A stretch of DNA of 64,000 nucleotides from Acidobacteriota bacterium (lineage in GTDB: Bacteria; Acidobacteriota; Thermoanaerobaculia; Multivoradales; Multivoraceae), in the NCBI GenBank assembly GCA_028877275.1, contig JAPPFP010000024.1:80359-144358 (forward strand), given 5' to 3'. The translations under genes and the position numbers were made by a program. The notes under the pieces were generated by a model. That model was not told the origin of the DNA, did not search any database, and saw nothing but the letters and a program-made list of their open reading frames with translations. Shown one piece after another: positions 1-8,957 of this stretch. Position 1 is the first letter of the stretch, and each line of letters starts with the position of its first letter.

Positions 1-54
1 GAGTACCGGCGGAGCATGTAGAGGCGTCGGCGCCCGCGACCGCCGGCATCGTCG

Positions 55-2427
55 TCACCCTCCGGCATCCTCGTCAGCGCATCTGAACGCCGACGTGTCG
101 CTCCTGGTCGCGGCCGTCCTTCCCTGGGTGTTGCTGTGCGTCCAGCGCTTGCCGTTCGGTCCTGTCACCCAGAGCGTGAACTCGAGATCGGTCACGGGCG
201 CGACGAACACCCATCGGTGGCCGTTGTGGACGCAGCCGTCGAGCACCTTGACCAGGACCTCGGCGTTGCCGCGGTCGAAGAACCACAGCAGGCCCGCCTG
301 GCCGGAAGCCCAGATGCCGGACTTGGCCTGGCCTTCTTCCCCTTGCGGCGTCCGATAGCACATGCTCACGTCGTAGCCGCCGTCGAAGCTGAGTACCGTC
401 GCCGTGGGCGTGCAGCCCGTGGTCGGCGGATCCGGCTCCGGCGACGGATCAGGTCGGTCACCCTCTCGAACCACCTGGATGTCGCGGCCTGACGGCGCTA
501 TCGCCAGTTCGTAGCGGTTGCCCCGCCAGATGAACGGCTTGTCCGGAAGGAGCGCCCCCGGCCTCGTCCGGTTCCCTCTCGCGTCCTCGGAGAAGTCGCA
601 CTCGTTCAGCCAGCCGTCCCGGTCGAGGTCGAGGCAGACGAAGTCCTTGTCCTGGTCCTGCAGCACGTCAGATGGGGAGTCGAAACGTCCGTCGGCGTTG
701 CCATCGACGGCCAGCGCCAGGAGACGCCCGCCCGACGGCATTTCGACTTTGCCCCTCCACACACTGGACGGGCTGTAGCTGAGGCCGTTTGACAGGTCGC
801 CGCGGCGTGCAGACATCGTGATGGCGTAAGGCAGGACGCGGCCCGACGCATAGAGCACTTCCAGAACCGCTTCGGTTGTCGTCACTGCCCACGGGCGCTC
901 CGTGTTCCACGCTGTGAGCAGGGGTCGCCCATCGTCGGTTAGATCCCGGTTCCGATTTCGGTCGATCCAGATGCGGATGAACCGGTCCTGAAAGTACGAC
1001 GAGTAGTAGCGGGACGCCGCAAACGGTTCGACATCGCAGAGCTGCGGCAGGAGCACCGACGGGCAGGACTCCGGCCTCGTGAAGCTGTCGACCAGGATCT
1101 CGAACCGCGCGCCGGCGTCTCCGAGTTCCAGAAACTGGTACGAGGCCGAGTCTCCACGAACTGCTGGATAGACCACGCCGGACGGAGGGCGGGAGTGCAC
1201 TTTCGCTCGCGCCTGCAGGAACGTCCCGGTGTAGCCGCTCAGCGGGGCGTTCCGGCTGACGAAGGCGAGACCAGGGCCGCCGTCGTCATCGTCCAGCCCG
1301 TCCCCGATGCCGTCGCCGTCCGTGTCGCGCCGCTCCCGCGGGTCCAGGGGGAAGGCGTCCACGTCGTTATTCACGCCATCGCCGTCGGCATCCGGGTCCA
1401 AAGCGTCGGCTATGCCGTCGCGGTCCGAATCGCGCCAGTCCCGGCGGTCCCGAGGCAGGTCGTCGATGAAGTCCGGTGCTCCGTCGCCGTCGTCGTCGAG
1501 GTCGCTCTCATTCGGCGTGCCGTCGCCGTCCGTGTCGTTGCCGCTTCCGGGCCGTGGCGGCTGCGAGCCGGAAGACAGCCAGTCGTAGATCTCTCTTCGC
1601 GGTGTCCCGCTGTGGCGACAGTGCCCGCCGGGGGAGTCCAGGTCCGTGCGGACGTCCAGGCCCAGCCACTCCGAGTAGTAGCGGGACATGGAGACCGCGG
1701 CGGGATGCAGAAAGTCCTCCGTCGTCGCCTCTACGAACACCTTGAACCGGTCGCGCACAGCCGTGGTGGCAGCGGGCGTCCATTGGAACGAGGGCCGCCA
1801 CGGGGCGCGGTGGAACGGTGGCTGGATGGCGTAGGTATCGTGCGAACTGTCTCCGTCGAAGTCAAGCCAGAAGCAACCGCAGAACGCGTGGAAGCCGCCG
1901 CCGTAGCTGCCGCCATAGAGTTCGATGAAGTGGGCTAGGAAGCAGGTGCCCTGAGAGCCGCCCGCGAACACGATTCCGTCGTGGTCGAGCGCTAGCTTGG
2001 ACTTCAGGCTGCTCTGGAGTAGCTCGTGGACGAGGCGGGCGTCCTCGGAAGCCCAGAACCGGGTTCCTCCGGCGCCGACCGTTTCCGGGAGCAACGTGCG
2101 TTCGCCGAAGGAGAGTTCCGCCGGAGTCGACCAGGGCGACGCCAGCACGACGAACGCCAGCCCAAGTTCCAGAGCCGGGTCGACAATGGTCAGGTTGGTC
2201 TGTCGGAGCTGCTCGGCCGTGCCGTCGTTGTTGCCGTGGAAGTAAACGACTGCTCCGCGCGGAGTCGTCAGGTCCCAGTCGCTCATTACCCAGTAGCGGT
2301 ACAGGAGCGTCCGCCCGTCGGAAGCGGTGAAGGAGTCGTCGTGCCACGTCCTGGTCTGGCCCTGGACGGCGCCGGCCGACGCAAAGAGGGCAAGTGCTAC
2401 TGGCCCCAGAGTCGACAATCGCTTCAT
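55..2427 (-). CDS. Secreted alpha/beta-hydrolase with Ca-type repeats and C-terminal four-Cys module
   Basis: 790 aa. Residues 1-23 look like a signal peptide (Lys-Arg, then a hydrophobic run, ending in AVQG). Residues 25-290 resemble an esterase or PHB-depolymerase-like alpha/beta-hydrolase: an HGNN oxyanion-type motif near 64 and a GGSQG nucleophile elbow at 156-160, with a candidate catalytic His in the PGGHC stretch. Residues about 297-385 are a run of D-x-D-x-D-G calcium-binding repeats of thrombospondin type 3 kind. Residues 390-660 are unrecognised. Residues 671-790 are the four-Cys module that recurs in this window. Probably exported or surface-bound; substrate unknown. No clear Shine-Dalgarno precedes the ATG. 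Closely paralogous at its C-terminus to the next gene upstream. Confidence 0.75.
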   Translation of the reverse strand: MKRLSTLGPVALALFASAGAVQGQTRTWHDDSFTASDGRTLLYRYWVMSDWDLTTPRGAVVYFHGNNDGTAEQLRQTNLTIVDPALELGLAFVVLASPWSTPAELSFGERTLLPETVGAGGTRFWASEDARLVHELLQSSLKSKLALDHDGIVFAGGSQGTCFLAHFIELYGGSYGGGFHAFCGCFWLDFDGDSSHDTYAIQPPFHRAPWRPSFQWTPAATTAVRDRFKVFVEATTEDFLHPAAVSMSRYYSEWLGLDVRTDLDSPGGHCRHSGTPRREIYDWLSSGSQPPRPGSGNDTDGDGTPNESDLDDDGDGAPDFIDDLPRDRRDWRDSDRDGIADALDPDADGDGVNNDVDAFPLDPRERRDTDGDGIGDGLDDDDGGPGLAFVSRNAPLSGYTGTFLQARAKVHSRPPSGVVYPAVRGDSASYQFLELGDAGARFEILVDSFTRPESCPSVLLPQLCDVEPFAASRYYSSYFQDRFIRIWIDRNRNRDLTDDGRPLLTAWNTERPWAVTTTEAVLEVLYASGRVLPYAITMSARRGDLSNGLSYSPSSVWRGKVEMPSGGRLLALAVDGNADGRFDSPSDVLQDQDKDFVCLDLDRDGWLNECDFSEDARGNRTRPGALLPDKPFIWRGNRYELAIAPSGRDIQVVREGDRPDPSPEPDPPTTGCTPTATVLSFDGGYDVSMCYRTPQGEEGQAKSGIWASGQAGLLWFFDRGNAEVLVKVLDGCVHNGHRWVFVAPVTDLEFTLWVTGPNGKRWTHSNTQGRTAATRSDTSAFRCADEDAGG
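58..417 (-). repeat. Four-Cys module, copy A (coding repeat)
   Basis: Encodes residues 671-790 of the hydrolase. It is very similar at both DNA and protein level to the segment near 2872-3231 in the neighbouring gene, so one copy probably arose by duplication or gene conversion. Shared protein landmarks are CTPT, FDGGYDVSMCY, LWFFDRGN, VKVLDGC, GHRWVF and AFRC. Confidence 0.75.
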
Positions 2428-2572
2428 TGGCCGGTGTTCGTCGGCAGGGTCGGTCTGATCCGTCAGGAGAAGCTACGAGCACCGGAAGGCGGACGTGTCG
2501 CTCTTCGTGGATGCCGTGATGAAGCGGCCAGGGCAACCGCCAACAAGCCCAGGTGCGCGCCCGGGAATCTCA

Positions 2573-4066
2573 TCAGCGAGTCTCCAGCCAACTGCCGGCG
2601 GTCACTATTCGGCCCTCGATCCGGCAAGTGCTTGCGTCACACGTGTAACGGTAAGGCCGCCTTTCGACGTAGCCGTTTCTCGAACATCGGACGTTGGTCA
2701 CGCCGCCGCTTGTAGTAAGCGAGCAGCCGCTCAACGCACCGTTGAGGGACCATGAATCGGACGGTAGGGTCGTGATCACATCGCCTACGTTGTAGCGCGT
2801 TCCTGAACCAGTGTTGTTGTTGTCGTCATCGTCGCCGTCGCCGTCGCCGTCATCACCGTCGTTGTCGTCGCCGCCGCTCTCTTCGTCCGCACACCTGAAC
2901 GCCCTCGTATCGCTCTTCGTGGAGGCCGTGCTTCCTTGCCGATTGCTGTGCGTCCAGCGCTTGCCGTTCGGTCCCGTAACCCAGAGGTTGAATTCAAGGT
3001 CGGTCACAGGCGCCACGAACACCCAGCGATGACCGTTGTGGGCGCAGCCGTCCAGCACCTTGACTAGTACCTCCGCGTTTCCGCGGTCGAAGAACCAGAG
3101 GATGCCGGCCTGACCCGAGGCCCAGACACCGGACCTCGCCTGACCTTCCTCCCCTTGGGGCGTGCGGTAGCACATGCTGACGTCGTAGCCGCCGTCGAAA
3201 CGGAGTGCCGTTGTCGTCGGCGTGCAACCGGTGGCCGGAGGCGGTGGCTCCGGGTCGGGTGTTGGGGGTGTACCCCCGCCGTGGTCGACGCTCAGGCGAA
3301 TGAAGTACGCCGTGGCCACCGTCTCGGCATTCCAGGAGCTCCAACTGGCTCCCGACGAGGATCGCGACCGCCAGAAGTTCCTCGTGCCTCCGGGTCCGTT
3401 GCGATCTTCGGCGAAGAACTTGTCACTCGAATTCTGCCACCGGACGCTTAGCCAGGTGTTGCCGCTCCCCAATCGCTGGCGCGTGATGTCACCTCGGTTG
3501 ACATTGACGCAGGTTCCCCGGCCCCTGGCCAAGCTGGAGGCCGTCGCCGAGTACGAGGCCAACCGGCTTCCCGGCCGCCCACCGGAATCGCGGTAGAAGG
3601 TCAGGACGAACGAGACGCTCGCATTGTTGTCGGTCTGCTCCCGCCCGAAACAGGCCGTCGCAGAGGTGACCGTACCGGCCTGGGGCAGCCGGAACCGCTG
3701 CGCATACTCCTGGTCATACGCGTTGGTGATGCGAGTGAACTCTTCAGGGGTGCCGTCGTCGTACTTGTACGCGGTTGTGGCTGCGGAGGCGACTCCGGCG
3801 GGGTCGGAAACCGCCGCCTCGACCTGCAAGAGATCGCTCGCATCGTGGACGACCACGTCGCGGACCGCCTCCTTGGCGAAGACGTGGTCCTGGATCGGCT
3901 CTTGCCAGGAAAGAAGATCTCGCCCCTGTTGAGCGGCCAGTGACGTCGATACGACTATGGCCGGCACCATCAGGGTCAGCACGACGGCTGGTCGCGCAAG
4001 GCAACTGCGTCTGATTGAACTCGTTCCGCCGGTGTCCTGGCTTCCGGAGGTTCTCATGGTGGTCAT
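2573..4066 (-). CDS. Secreted beta-rich protein with internal four-Cys module
   Basis: 497 aa, function not recognised. The N-terminus (basic, then a hydrophobic stretch to about residue 45, ending SLAAQ) looks like a signal peptide. Residues about 95-260 are a Ser/Thr-rich, probably beta-sandwich region. A Pro-rich linker leads to the four-Cys module (about residues 279-398), nearly identical to the one in the downstream hydrolase. After it come a low-complexity Asp/Asn/Gly stretch and a 70-residue Cys-containing tail ending in TAGSWLETR. The start ATG has a GGGAGA element upstream. The repeat copy suggests a shared anchoring or binding role, which is inference. Confidence 0.6.
   Translation of the reverse strand: MTTMRTSGSQDTGGTSSIRRSCLARPAVVLTLMVPAIVVSTSLAAQQGRDLLSWQEPIQDHVFAKEAVRDVVVHDASDLLQVEAAVSDPAGVASAATTAYKYDDGTPEEFTRITNAYDQEYAQRFRLPQAGTVTSATACFGREQTDNNASVSFVLTFYRDSGGRPGSRLASYSATASSLARGRGTCVNVNRGDITRQRLGSGNTWLSVRWQNSSDKFFAEDRNGPGGTRNFWRSRSSSGASWSSWNAETVATAYFIRLSVDHGGGTPPTPDPEPPPPATGCTPTTTALRFDGGYDVSMCYRTPQGEEGQARSGVWASGQAGILWFFDRGNAEVLVKVLDGCAHNGHRWVFVAPVTDLEFNLWVTGPNGKRWTHSNRQGSTASTKSDTRAFRCADEESGGDDNDGDDGDGDGDDDDNNNTGSGTRYNVGDVITTLPSDSWSLNGALSGCSLTTSGGVTNVRCSRNGYVERRPYRYTCDASTCRIEGRIVTAGSWLETR
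2811..2876 (-). repeat. Trinucleotide low-complexity tract encoding Asp/Asn/Gly linker
   Basis: An imperfect GTC/GTT/GCC triplet run on the plus strand encodes the acidic linker after the four-Cys module of the secreted protein. It is a coding repeat, prone to slippage, not a CRISPR. Confidence 0.6.
2872..3231 (-). repeat. Four-Cys module, copy B (coding repeat)
   Basis: Second copy of the module, internal to the secreted beta-rich protein. It differs from copy A by scattered substitutions but keeps all four cysteines and the WFF, VLDGC and GHRWVF landmarks. Confidence 0.75.
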
Positions 4067-4194
4067 GGTCGTGTCTCCCTGACGAGTCGAAAGCGCCTGC
4101 GAGGCTTCGCAGTTACGCCAAGGAAGCGTAGAGCGAAACCAGGCTTGTAGTGCCGGGAGAAAACGTGTAGGTGGCTACTGGGAGCGGTGGCCTG

Positions 4195-6876
4195 TCAGGA
4201 GTCGTCCGGGATCAGACCCATGTCCCATGCCCGCCGGACGGCTTCAGCTCGATTGCGAGCGCCGAGCTTGGCGAAGACGCTTCGCAGGTGATACCTCACG
4301 CCGTGCGCGGACAAGCCCAACTCGACCGCAATCTCCTTGTCCTGGCGGCCGTCCAACCGCTTCAGCACATCGAGTTCGCGCTCGCTGAATGACGGGGGAT
4401 CAACATCGTCGGTACCGCACATCGCGAGGAGTGAACGCGCCGCCTGCTTGTGGGGAGCGGCGGTGCCCGGGCCGACGTACGTCCTCAGCACGTTGTCGCA
4501 AGTTGCGCGATCCCGCACCAATGGCCAGGCGTAGGGGGATTCGGCGAACAACCTCAGGTACTCCCTCAAGTGGCGCAGTGCCGCTTGGCTGTCGCCAGCT
4601 TGTTGTTCCAGCGCGATGGACAACGCCAGTGCGCGCATCTCGACTGTACGGAGGCCCACGTCGGCCGAGACTGCGTGCAACCGGCGCAACAACGACCGCC
4701 CTTCGTCCCACTGTCGGCCGGCGATCAACAGACGAGCGCGCGCTTCTGAAACGGCCTCCATTTCCCTCCAACTCTGAGCCGTAAGGTCGACGCAGTCCGC
4801 GGGGTTCTCTGGTAACGCCTCCCGCCGCCAGGCGCGTTCGGCCTCCGCCACGCGGCCGGCGATCACCAGCACGGATACCCGGAGCGCCACGATCAATCTC
4901 AGGAAGGCGGTCAAGCCGGCCGTGCGCGAACGAAGCACCAACCTGTCCGCCAGGGCGAGGGCCTTGTCGGCCCGTCCGGACCGCAACCTGGTACCGATCA
5001 GGACGTTGCTGGCCGTTGCGAAGTACGAGAAGGGCGCGCCGTGGCTCGTCAGCACGCTCAGCACGCCCGGCGGATCCGCGGTGGCTGAAGCGGGGTTGCA
5101 CTCCAGGGCGATTTCGCTCGTAACGACATCGCAACTCGTCAGCGCCGTAGGATCGAGCAAGAAGCCCTTCCTGGCAATCCGGCGTGCTCTGCGGAAGTGT
5201 GCCCGCGCGCCCTCCAGCCGGCCTGTCACGAAGTCGATCTGGCCGTGCAGGATTCCTCCGTACAACACGATGTAGTCGGTGCCGGTGGACTCGAGTGCCT
5301 CGGAGAGCCTTTCGAGGGCGACGTCGAACTCCCCTTTCAGGAAGTGGAGGATGGATAGACCGTACTCGATTCCACCGCGCTTGGCCGGACCCAGGTCCGC
5401 GGCTGCCGTCAGCCGGGCGGCGTCGCGAAACAGGGTCTCCGACCAGTTCGACCCGACTGGAGACACGCCGTACAGCGCCAGGCCCGTACGAACGGTGAGA
5501 TCCTCCAGGGGGTAGCGGAAGTCGTCGTTGTCGTCGCTGGGGGGGATGGAGCGGGGACACGTGCTGTAGAGCGCCCTCGCCTCGTCGCCGTGTCCTGCAA
5601 GGGCCAGCGCCATGCATCTAAGGAGCTTCAGGCGCGGCGATTCGGCAACGACCTCCTCGGTCAACAGGCGATTCGCTTGCTGCAACGCCGGGACACCGTT
5701 GCGGATCCAGAGGCGTACGCCGCCCGCCTGCTCGACTATTCGGCCAGCGAGGAACGGATCGCTCCCCTCGATCGCGTGGCGCATGGCCGCTGTCGTCACG
5801 CGGCGTTTTGCCAGGGCCTTGGCGATTCGCTGATGGACGGCGGCAAAGCGCCGCGGGTCTTCGTGAAGGCGCCTGTCCCTGCAATGCTCCCGCACCAACG
5901 GATGCAGTCGCCAGCGATCCGCTTCTCCGTCACTCAGCGGCTCGAGCAGCCCCGTCAGCGCCGTCATCGACCCGAAGTGGCGCATCGAGTCCCTCCGCTG
6001 CAGCACTTCGTCCAACAGCTCCGCGTCGATCCAGTCGAGCAGCGCCATGTCCAGAACGAAGTCCCGGTCGCCTCGCCCAAGAGCTGCGAACAGGCGGGAC
6101 TCGATCCAGTTTCCGACGAAGCGATGTGCGGTGTGGCGGTGCTCGCCCGCTTCGTGTGCCATGCTGTTTCGGGCAATGCGCAATGCGACCGGCCATCCAG
6201 CCGAACGGTCGATTTCCTGCGCCAGGGCGCGACGCGAGAGGCGGAGACCGAAGAACCTGGCCACTTCCGCTCGGGAGAACCTCAAGTCTTCGGTTTCCAT
6301 CGCTTCCGCGTGGCCCGCCAGCAGGGGACTGGCCACATCGATGCCGTCCGGGACCTCGCGGCACGCGAACATCAGATGCAGGTTGGCAGGGCCGCGTTGG
6401 AGGAGCAACGCCAGGAGCGGAACGGAGGCGGAATCCAGCCGCTCCAGCTCGTCGAAGGCCATGACGAACGGCCTTTCGAGCAATTCGATTGCGCGCAGAA
6501 CCGTGCCGATGCGGCCCGCCGGTTCACCGGCGGTTTCGCACGCAGGCGACACGTCGAGCAGATTCAGGCCGGCTTCAGCGCAGGCGACGGCGATGTAAAC
6601 GTCCAGCACCCCGGGTTCGTCGTTCTCGTCCACCGAAATCCAGGCCGTGGCGACACCGTCCCGGCGCAGCCGGCGGCAGCACTCCGCCATTAGGGTGGTC
6701 TTGCCGAAGCCGCCAGATGCTCTCAGCACCGTGAGCTTGCGGCGCCTGGGCAGGGCCCGTTCCTCGAGTTCGGGCCTTCGGAGGAGACCCGCGACCGGGT
6801 CCGGGACTACGACTTTCTGCCGCAGTAACCAGGGGAATGCGCGCGTGGGGAAGGGCTGTCTATCGGCGATCGTCAC
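4195..6876 (-). CDS. MalT-like LuxR-family ATP-dependent transcriptional regulator
   Basis: 893 aa, the usual size of large ATP-binding LuxR (LAL/MalT) regulators. A P-loop, ASGGFGKTT, lies at about residues 53-61, and a Walker B-like stretch, FVMAFDELERLD, follows near 140. The middle (about 340-810) is helical and TPR-like, the usual sensor region. The C-terminus (about 830-885) is a LuxR helix-turn-helix with SERELDVLKRL and KEIAVELGLS. The start is GTG. It sits between genes for secreted proteins carrying the four-Cys module and may control them, which is inference from position. No binding site could be identified. Confidence 0.85.
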   Translation of the reverse strand: MTIADRQPFPTRAFPWLLRQKVVVPDPVAGLLRRPELEERALPRRRKLTVLRASGGFGKTTLMAECCRRLRRDGVATAWISVDENDEPGVLDVYIAVACAEAGLNLLDVSPACETAGEPAGRIGTVLRAIELLERPFVMAFDELERLDSASVPLLALLLQRGPANLHLMFACREVPDGIDVASPLLAGHAEAMETEDLRFSRAEVARFFGLRLSRRALAQEIDRSAGWPVALRIARNSMAHEAGEHRHTAHRFVGNWIESRLFAALGRGDRDFVLDMALLDWIDAELLDEVLQRRDSMRHFGSMTALTGLLEPLSDGEADRWRLHPLVREHCRDRRLHEDPRRFAAVHQRIAKALAKRRVTTAAMRHAIEGSDPFLAGRIVEQAGGVRLWIRNGVPALQQANRLLTEEVVAESPRLKLLRCMALALAGHGDEARALYSTCPRSIPPSDDNDDFRYPLEDLTVRTGLALYGVSPVGSNWSETLFRDAARLTAAADLGPAKRGGIEYGLSILHFLKGEFDVALERLSEALESTGTDYIVLYGGILHGQIDFVTGRLEGARAHFRRARRIARKGFLLDPTALTSCDVVTSEIALECNPASATADPPGVLSVLTSHGAPFSYFATASNVLIGTRLRSGRADKALALADRLVLRSRTAGLTAFLRLIVALRVSVLVIAGRVAEAERAWRREALPENPADCVDLTAQSWREMEAVSEARARLLIAGRQWDEGRSLLRRLHAVSADVGLRTVEMRALALSIALEQQAGDSQAALRHLREYLRLFAESPYAWPLVRDRATCDNVLRTYVGPGTAAPHKQAARSLLAMCGTDDVDPPSFSERELDVLKRLDGRQDKEIAVELGLSAHGVRYHLRSVFAKLGARNRAEAVRRAWDMGLIPDDS

Positions 6877-6940
6877 CGTTTCTCTTCTGAGACGCGGGGC
6901 TTCCCCGGCGCCGAGTGGGCCGCCAGCGTCGTGGCCTGGG

Positions 6941-8839
6941 CTACTGGCACGGAAACGCTGTGATGTCCGACTTCGTGCTGGCGGTCGCGCCCTGCGGGTT
7001 GCCGTGCGTCCAGCGGCTGCCGTCGGGTCCCGTGATCCACAGGTTGAAGTCCAGCGTGGTCACCGGCGCCACGAACGCCCAGCGGTGGCCGTTGACTCCA
7101 CAACCGTCGAGCACCTTGACGAGGACTTCCGGGTTGTTGCGGCCGAAGAACCACAGAATGCCTGCCTCGCTGGACCAGGCTTCGGCCTTGACCGGGCCTG
7201 ACTCGCCGTCCTGCGTGACATAGCACATGCTGACCTCGTAGCCGCCGTCGAATTGAAGAACCACGGTGGTGGGGGTGCAGGTCCCGACCGGGTCCGGGGC
7301 CGGTCCGGGATTTGGATCCGGAGGCGGGTCGGGGCTGGGCCCGGGTCGCGGCGCGCCGCCTCTGCCGGCGAAACCGTCCTTGATCCAGTCGAAGACCTTC
7401 GTGTTGGGTACGGTGCCGCGCACGTTCTCCGCCGTGCGGCCGACCGCGTAGATCATCACGTCTTCGCCGGCGTGCGTTTCTATCGCCAGCGGGACCGTTG
7501 CCTCCTGCCGGTACGCCGTGTGGCTCGTGCTCGTGGGAGTGGCGCCGCCAAAGCCGACCGTCCTGTCGCTGTTCGGATTGACGCGCGAACCGCTCCGATG
7601 CCCCGGTCCGTTGGCGTAGCCCAGGATGGTGTACGGAACACCACCCGAGTCTCCGCTCTCAGAGATCGTGCCCCCGGTGTTTATGCCGTGCACCGTCCCC
7701 AGGATGCCGTGGTGCGGCTGGTTGCGGAACGACGCGGGCACCGAGCGTGGTGTGTAGCGCAGATCGGACAGCGGCCGCATCGGGTAACCGGCGATGGTGA
7801 AGACGTGGCTGTGGTCCGCAGTCGCGAGGATCAGGGTCTTGTTGAGATTCACGCTGCGCTGTGCGGCGTTGATCGCGCGATCGAACATCCGGGTGTCGGT
7901 GAACGCGCGATAGGCGTTCCCTTCGTGGTGCGCGTGGTCGATGCGGCCCCCTTCGACCATCAGAAAGTACGGCTTTCCGGTGGCGCCGAGGATCTGGATC
8001 GCCTTCCTCGTCATCTCCTCCAGGCTCGGCTGGCCGGTGTCCCGGTCCGCTTCGTACTCCAGGTGACTCGACGCGAACAGCCCGATCGCGCGGCCGGAAC
8101 CGCCCAGCGAGTTCAGCCCCTGCCGGTTCGAGACATAGCGATAGCCCCGCTGCCTCAGCTCGGCTAGCAGGTCGCGGCCGTCCGACCGCCGGCCCGGAAC
8201 GCCGTCGTCGTCCGATGCCGAAGTGGGAAGAAAGTGGCGCCTGCCGCCGCCGAAGATGACGTGGAGCCCCTCCCCGAGCCGCGTGTTGAAACCCCCTCCG
8301 CCGGGTGTCATCTGGGCGGCGATCTCGTTCTCCTGGTTCCGGTTGTTGACATGGGCGAAGACGGCCGCAGGAGTCGCGTGAGTGACCCGCGTCGTCGTCA
8401 CGATGCCGACCGCGTAGCCCATCGAGATGGCCAGTTCGCCGATGTTGGTCAACCGCTGGCCGTCGCCGTTGCCGTTGAAGTCCGCGTACTCGGTCGTCGG
8501 GCCGAAGCCGATCACGCCCGTGTTCGTGTTGACGCCGGTCATCATCGCCGACATCGTGGCCGCGCTGTCGGGGGTGATGTAGTCGGCCGACGCCGTGCGG
8601 GAGATGGCCGTGTAGGGCATGCGGTCCATTGCCAGTTGCCCGTCGACGCCGACCGTCGCAATGCGGGTGGACGTGACGGTCGACACCCCCATGCCGTCGC
8701 CGACGAACAGGATGACGTTGTTCTTCTGCGCGGAGGCGGGCAGCGCCGCGCCCAGCAGGAAGGCAACCGTCCAGCGAGCGCACCAGGACGCCGTGGGGAT
8801 GCCGTGGCTGCGTCGCATCGATAGGAAGGAACTCGGCAT
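6941..8839 (-). CDS. Secreted alkaline phosphatase with C-terminal four-Cys module
   Basis: 632 aa from the ATG preceded by AGGAGG at good spacing; a longer in-frame start 40 codons upstream lacks support. The signal peptide ends in ALPASA. The body is an alkaline phosphatase: FVGDGMG metal site, PDSAATMSA with the nucleophile serine, EGGRIDHAHHEGN and TADHSHVF zinc/magnesium ligands, and a late HAGEDVMIYAVG motif. A Pro/Asp-rich linker (about residues 495-518) leads to the four-Cys module (about 520-632). It hydrolyses phosphate monoesters outside the cytoplasm, releasing phosphate. The module is extra to the family's usual length. Confidence 0.9.
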   Translation of the reverse strand: MPSSFLSMRRSHGIPTASWCARWTVAFLLGAALPASAQKNNVILFVGDGMGVSTVTSTRIATVGVDGQLAMDRMPYTAISRTASADYITPDSAATMSAMMTGVNTNTGVIGFGPTTEYADFNGNGDGQRLTNIGELAISMGYAVGIVTTTRVTHATPAAVFAHVNNRNQENEIAAQMTPGGGGFNTRLGEGLHVIFGGGRRHFLPTSASDDDGVPGRRSDGRDLLAELRQRGYRYVSNRQGLNSLGGSGRAIGLFASSHLEYEADRDTGQPSLEEMTRKAIQILGATGKPYFLMVEGGRIDHAHHEGNAYRAFTDTRMFDRAINAAQRSVNLNKTLILATADHSHVFTIAGYPMRPLSDLRYTPRSVPASFRNQPHHGILGTVHGINTGGTISESGDSGGVPYTILGYANGPGHRSGSRVNPNSDRTVGFGGATPTSTSHTAYRQEATVPLAIETHAGEDVMIYAVGRTAENVRGTVPNTKVFDWIKDGFAGRGGAPRPGPSPDPPPDPNPGPAPDPVGTCTPTTVVLQFDGGYEVSMCYVTQDGESGPVKAEAWSSEAGILWFFGRNNPEVLVKVLDGCGVNGHRWAFVAPVTTLDFNLWITGPDGSRWTHGNPQGATASTKSDITAFPCQ

Positions 8840-8943
8840 GTTTGGCCTCCTGTCTCCATGGCCCGCTTTCCACCACGAGGCTCTCGTGGGTACCGGGCCG
8901 CTGCGTGAATCTGTACCTGTTTCTTCCGGAGGATAGCGACTGC

Positions 8944-8949
8944 TAGATT
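8944..8949 (+). promoter_or_regulatory. Putative -10 box of leaderless acyl-CoA synthetase transcript
   Basis: TAGATT within TGCTAGATT (an extended -10 form) ends 8 nt before the ATG, and no Shine-Dalgarno lies between them. One of a set of such boxes in the window. Confidence 0.45.
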
Positions 8950-8957
8950 GCGCGGCC

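Noticed and set aside
1285..1520. Repeated GTCGCCGTCCG-type stretches as CRISPR or tandem DNA repeat
   Set aside because: They encode D-x-D-x-D-G calcium repeats in frame, and no spacers or constant repeats are present.
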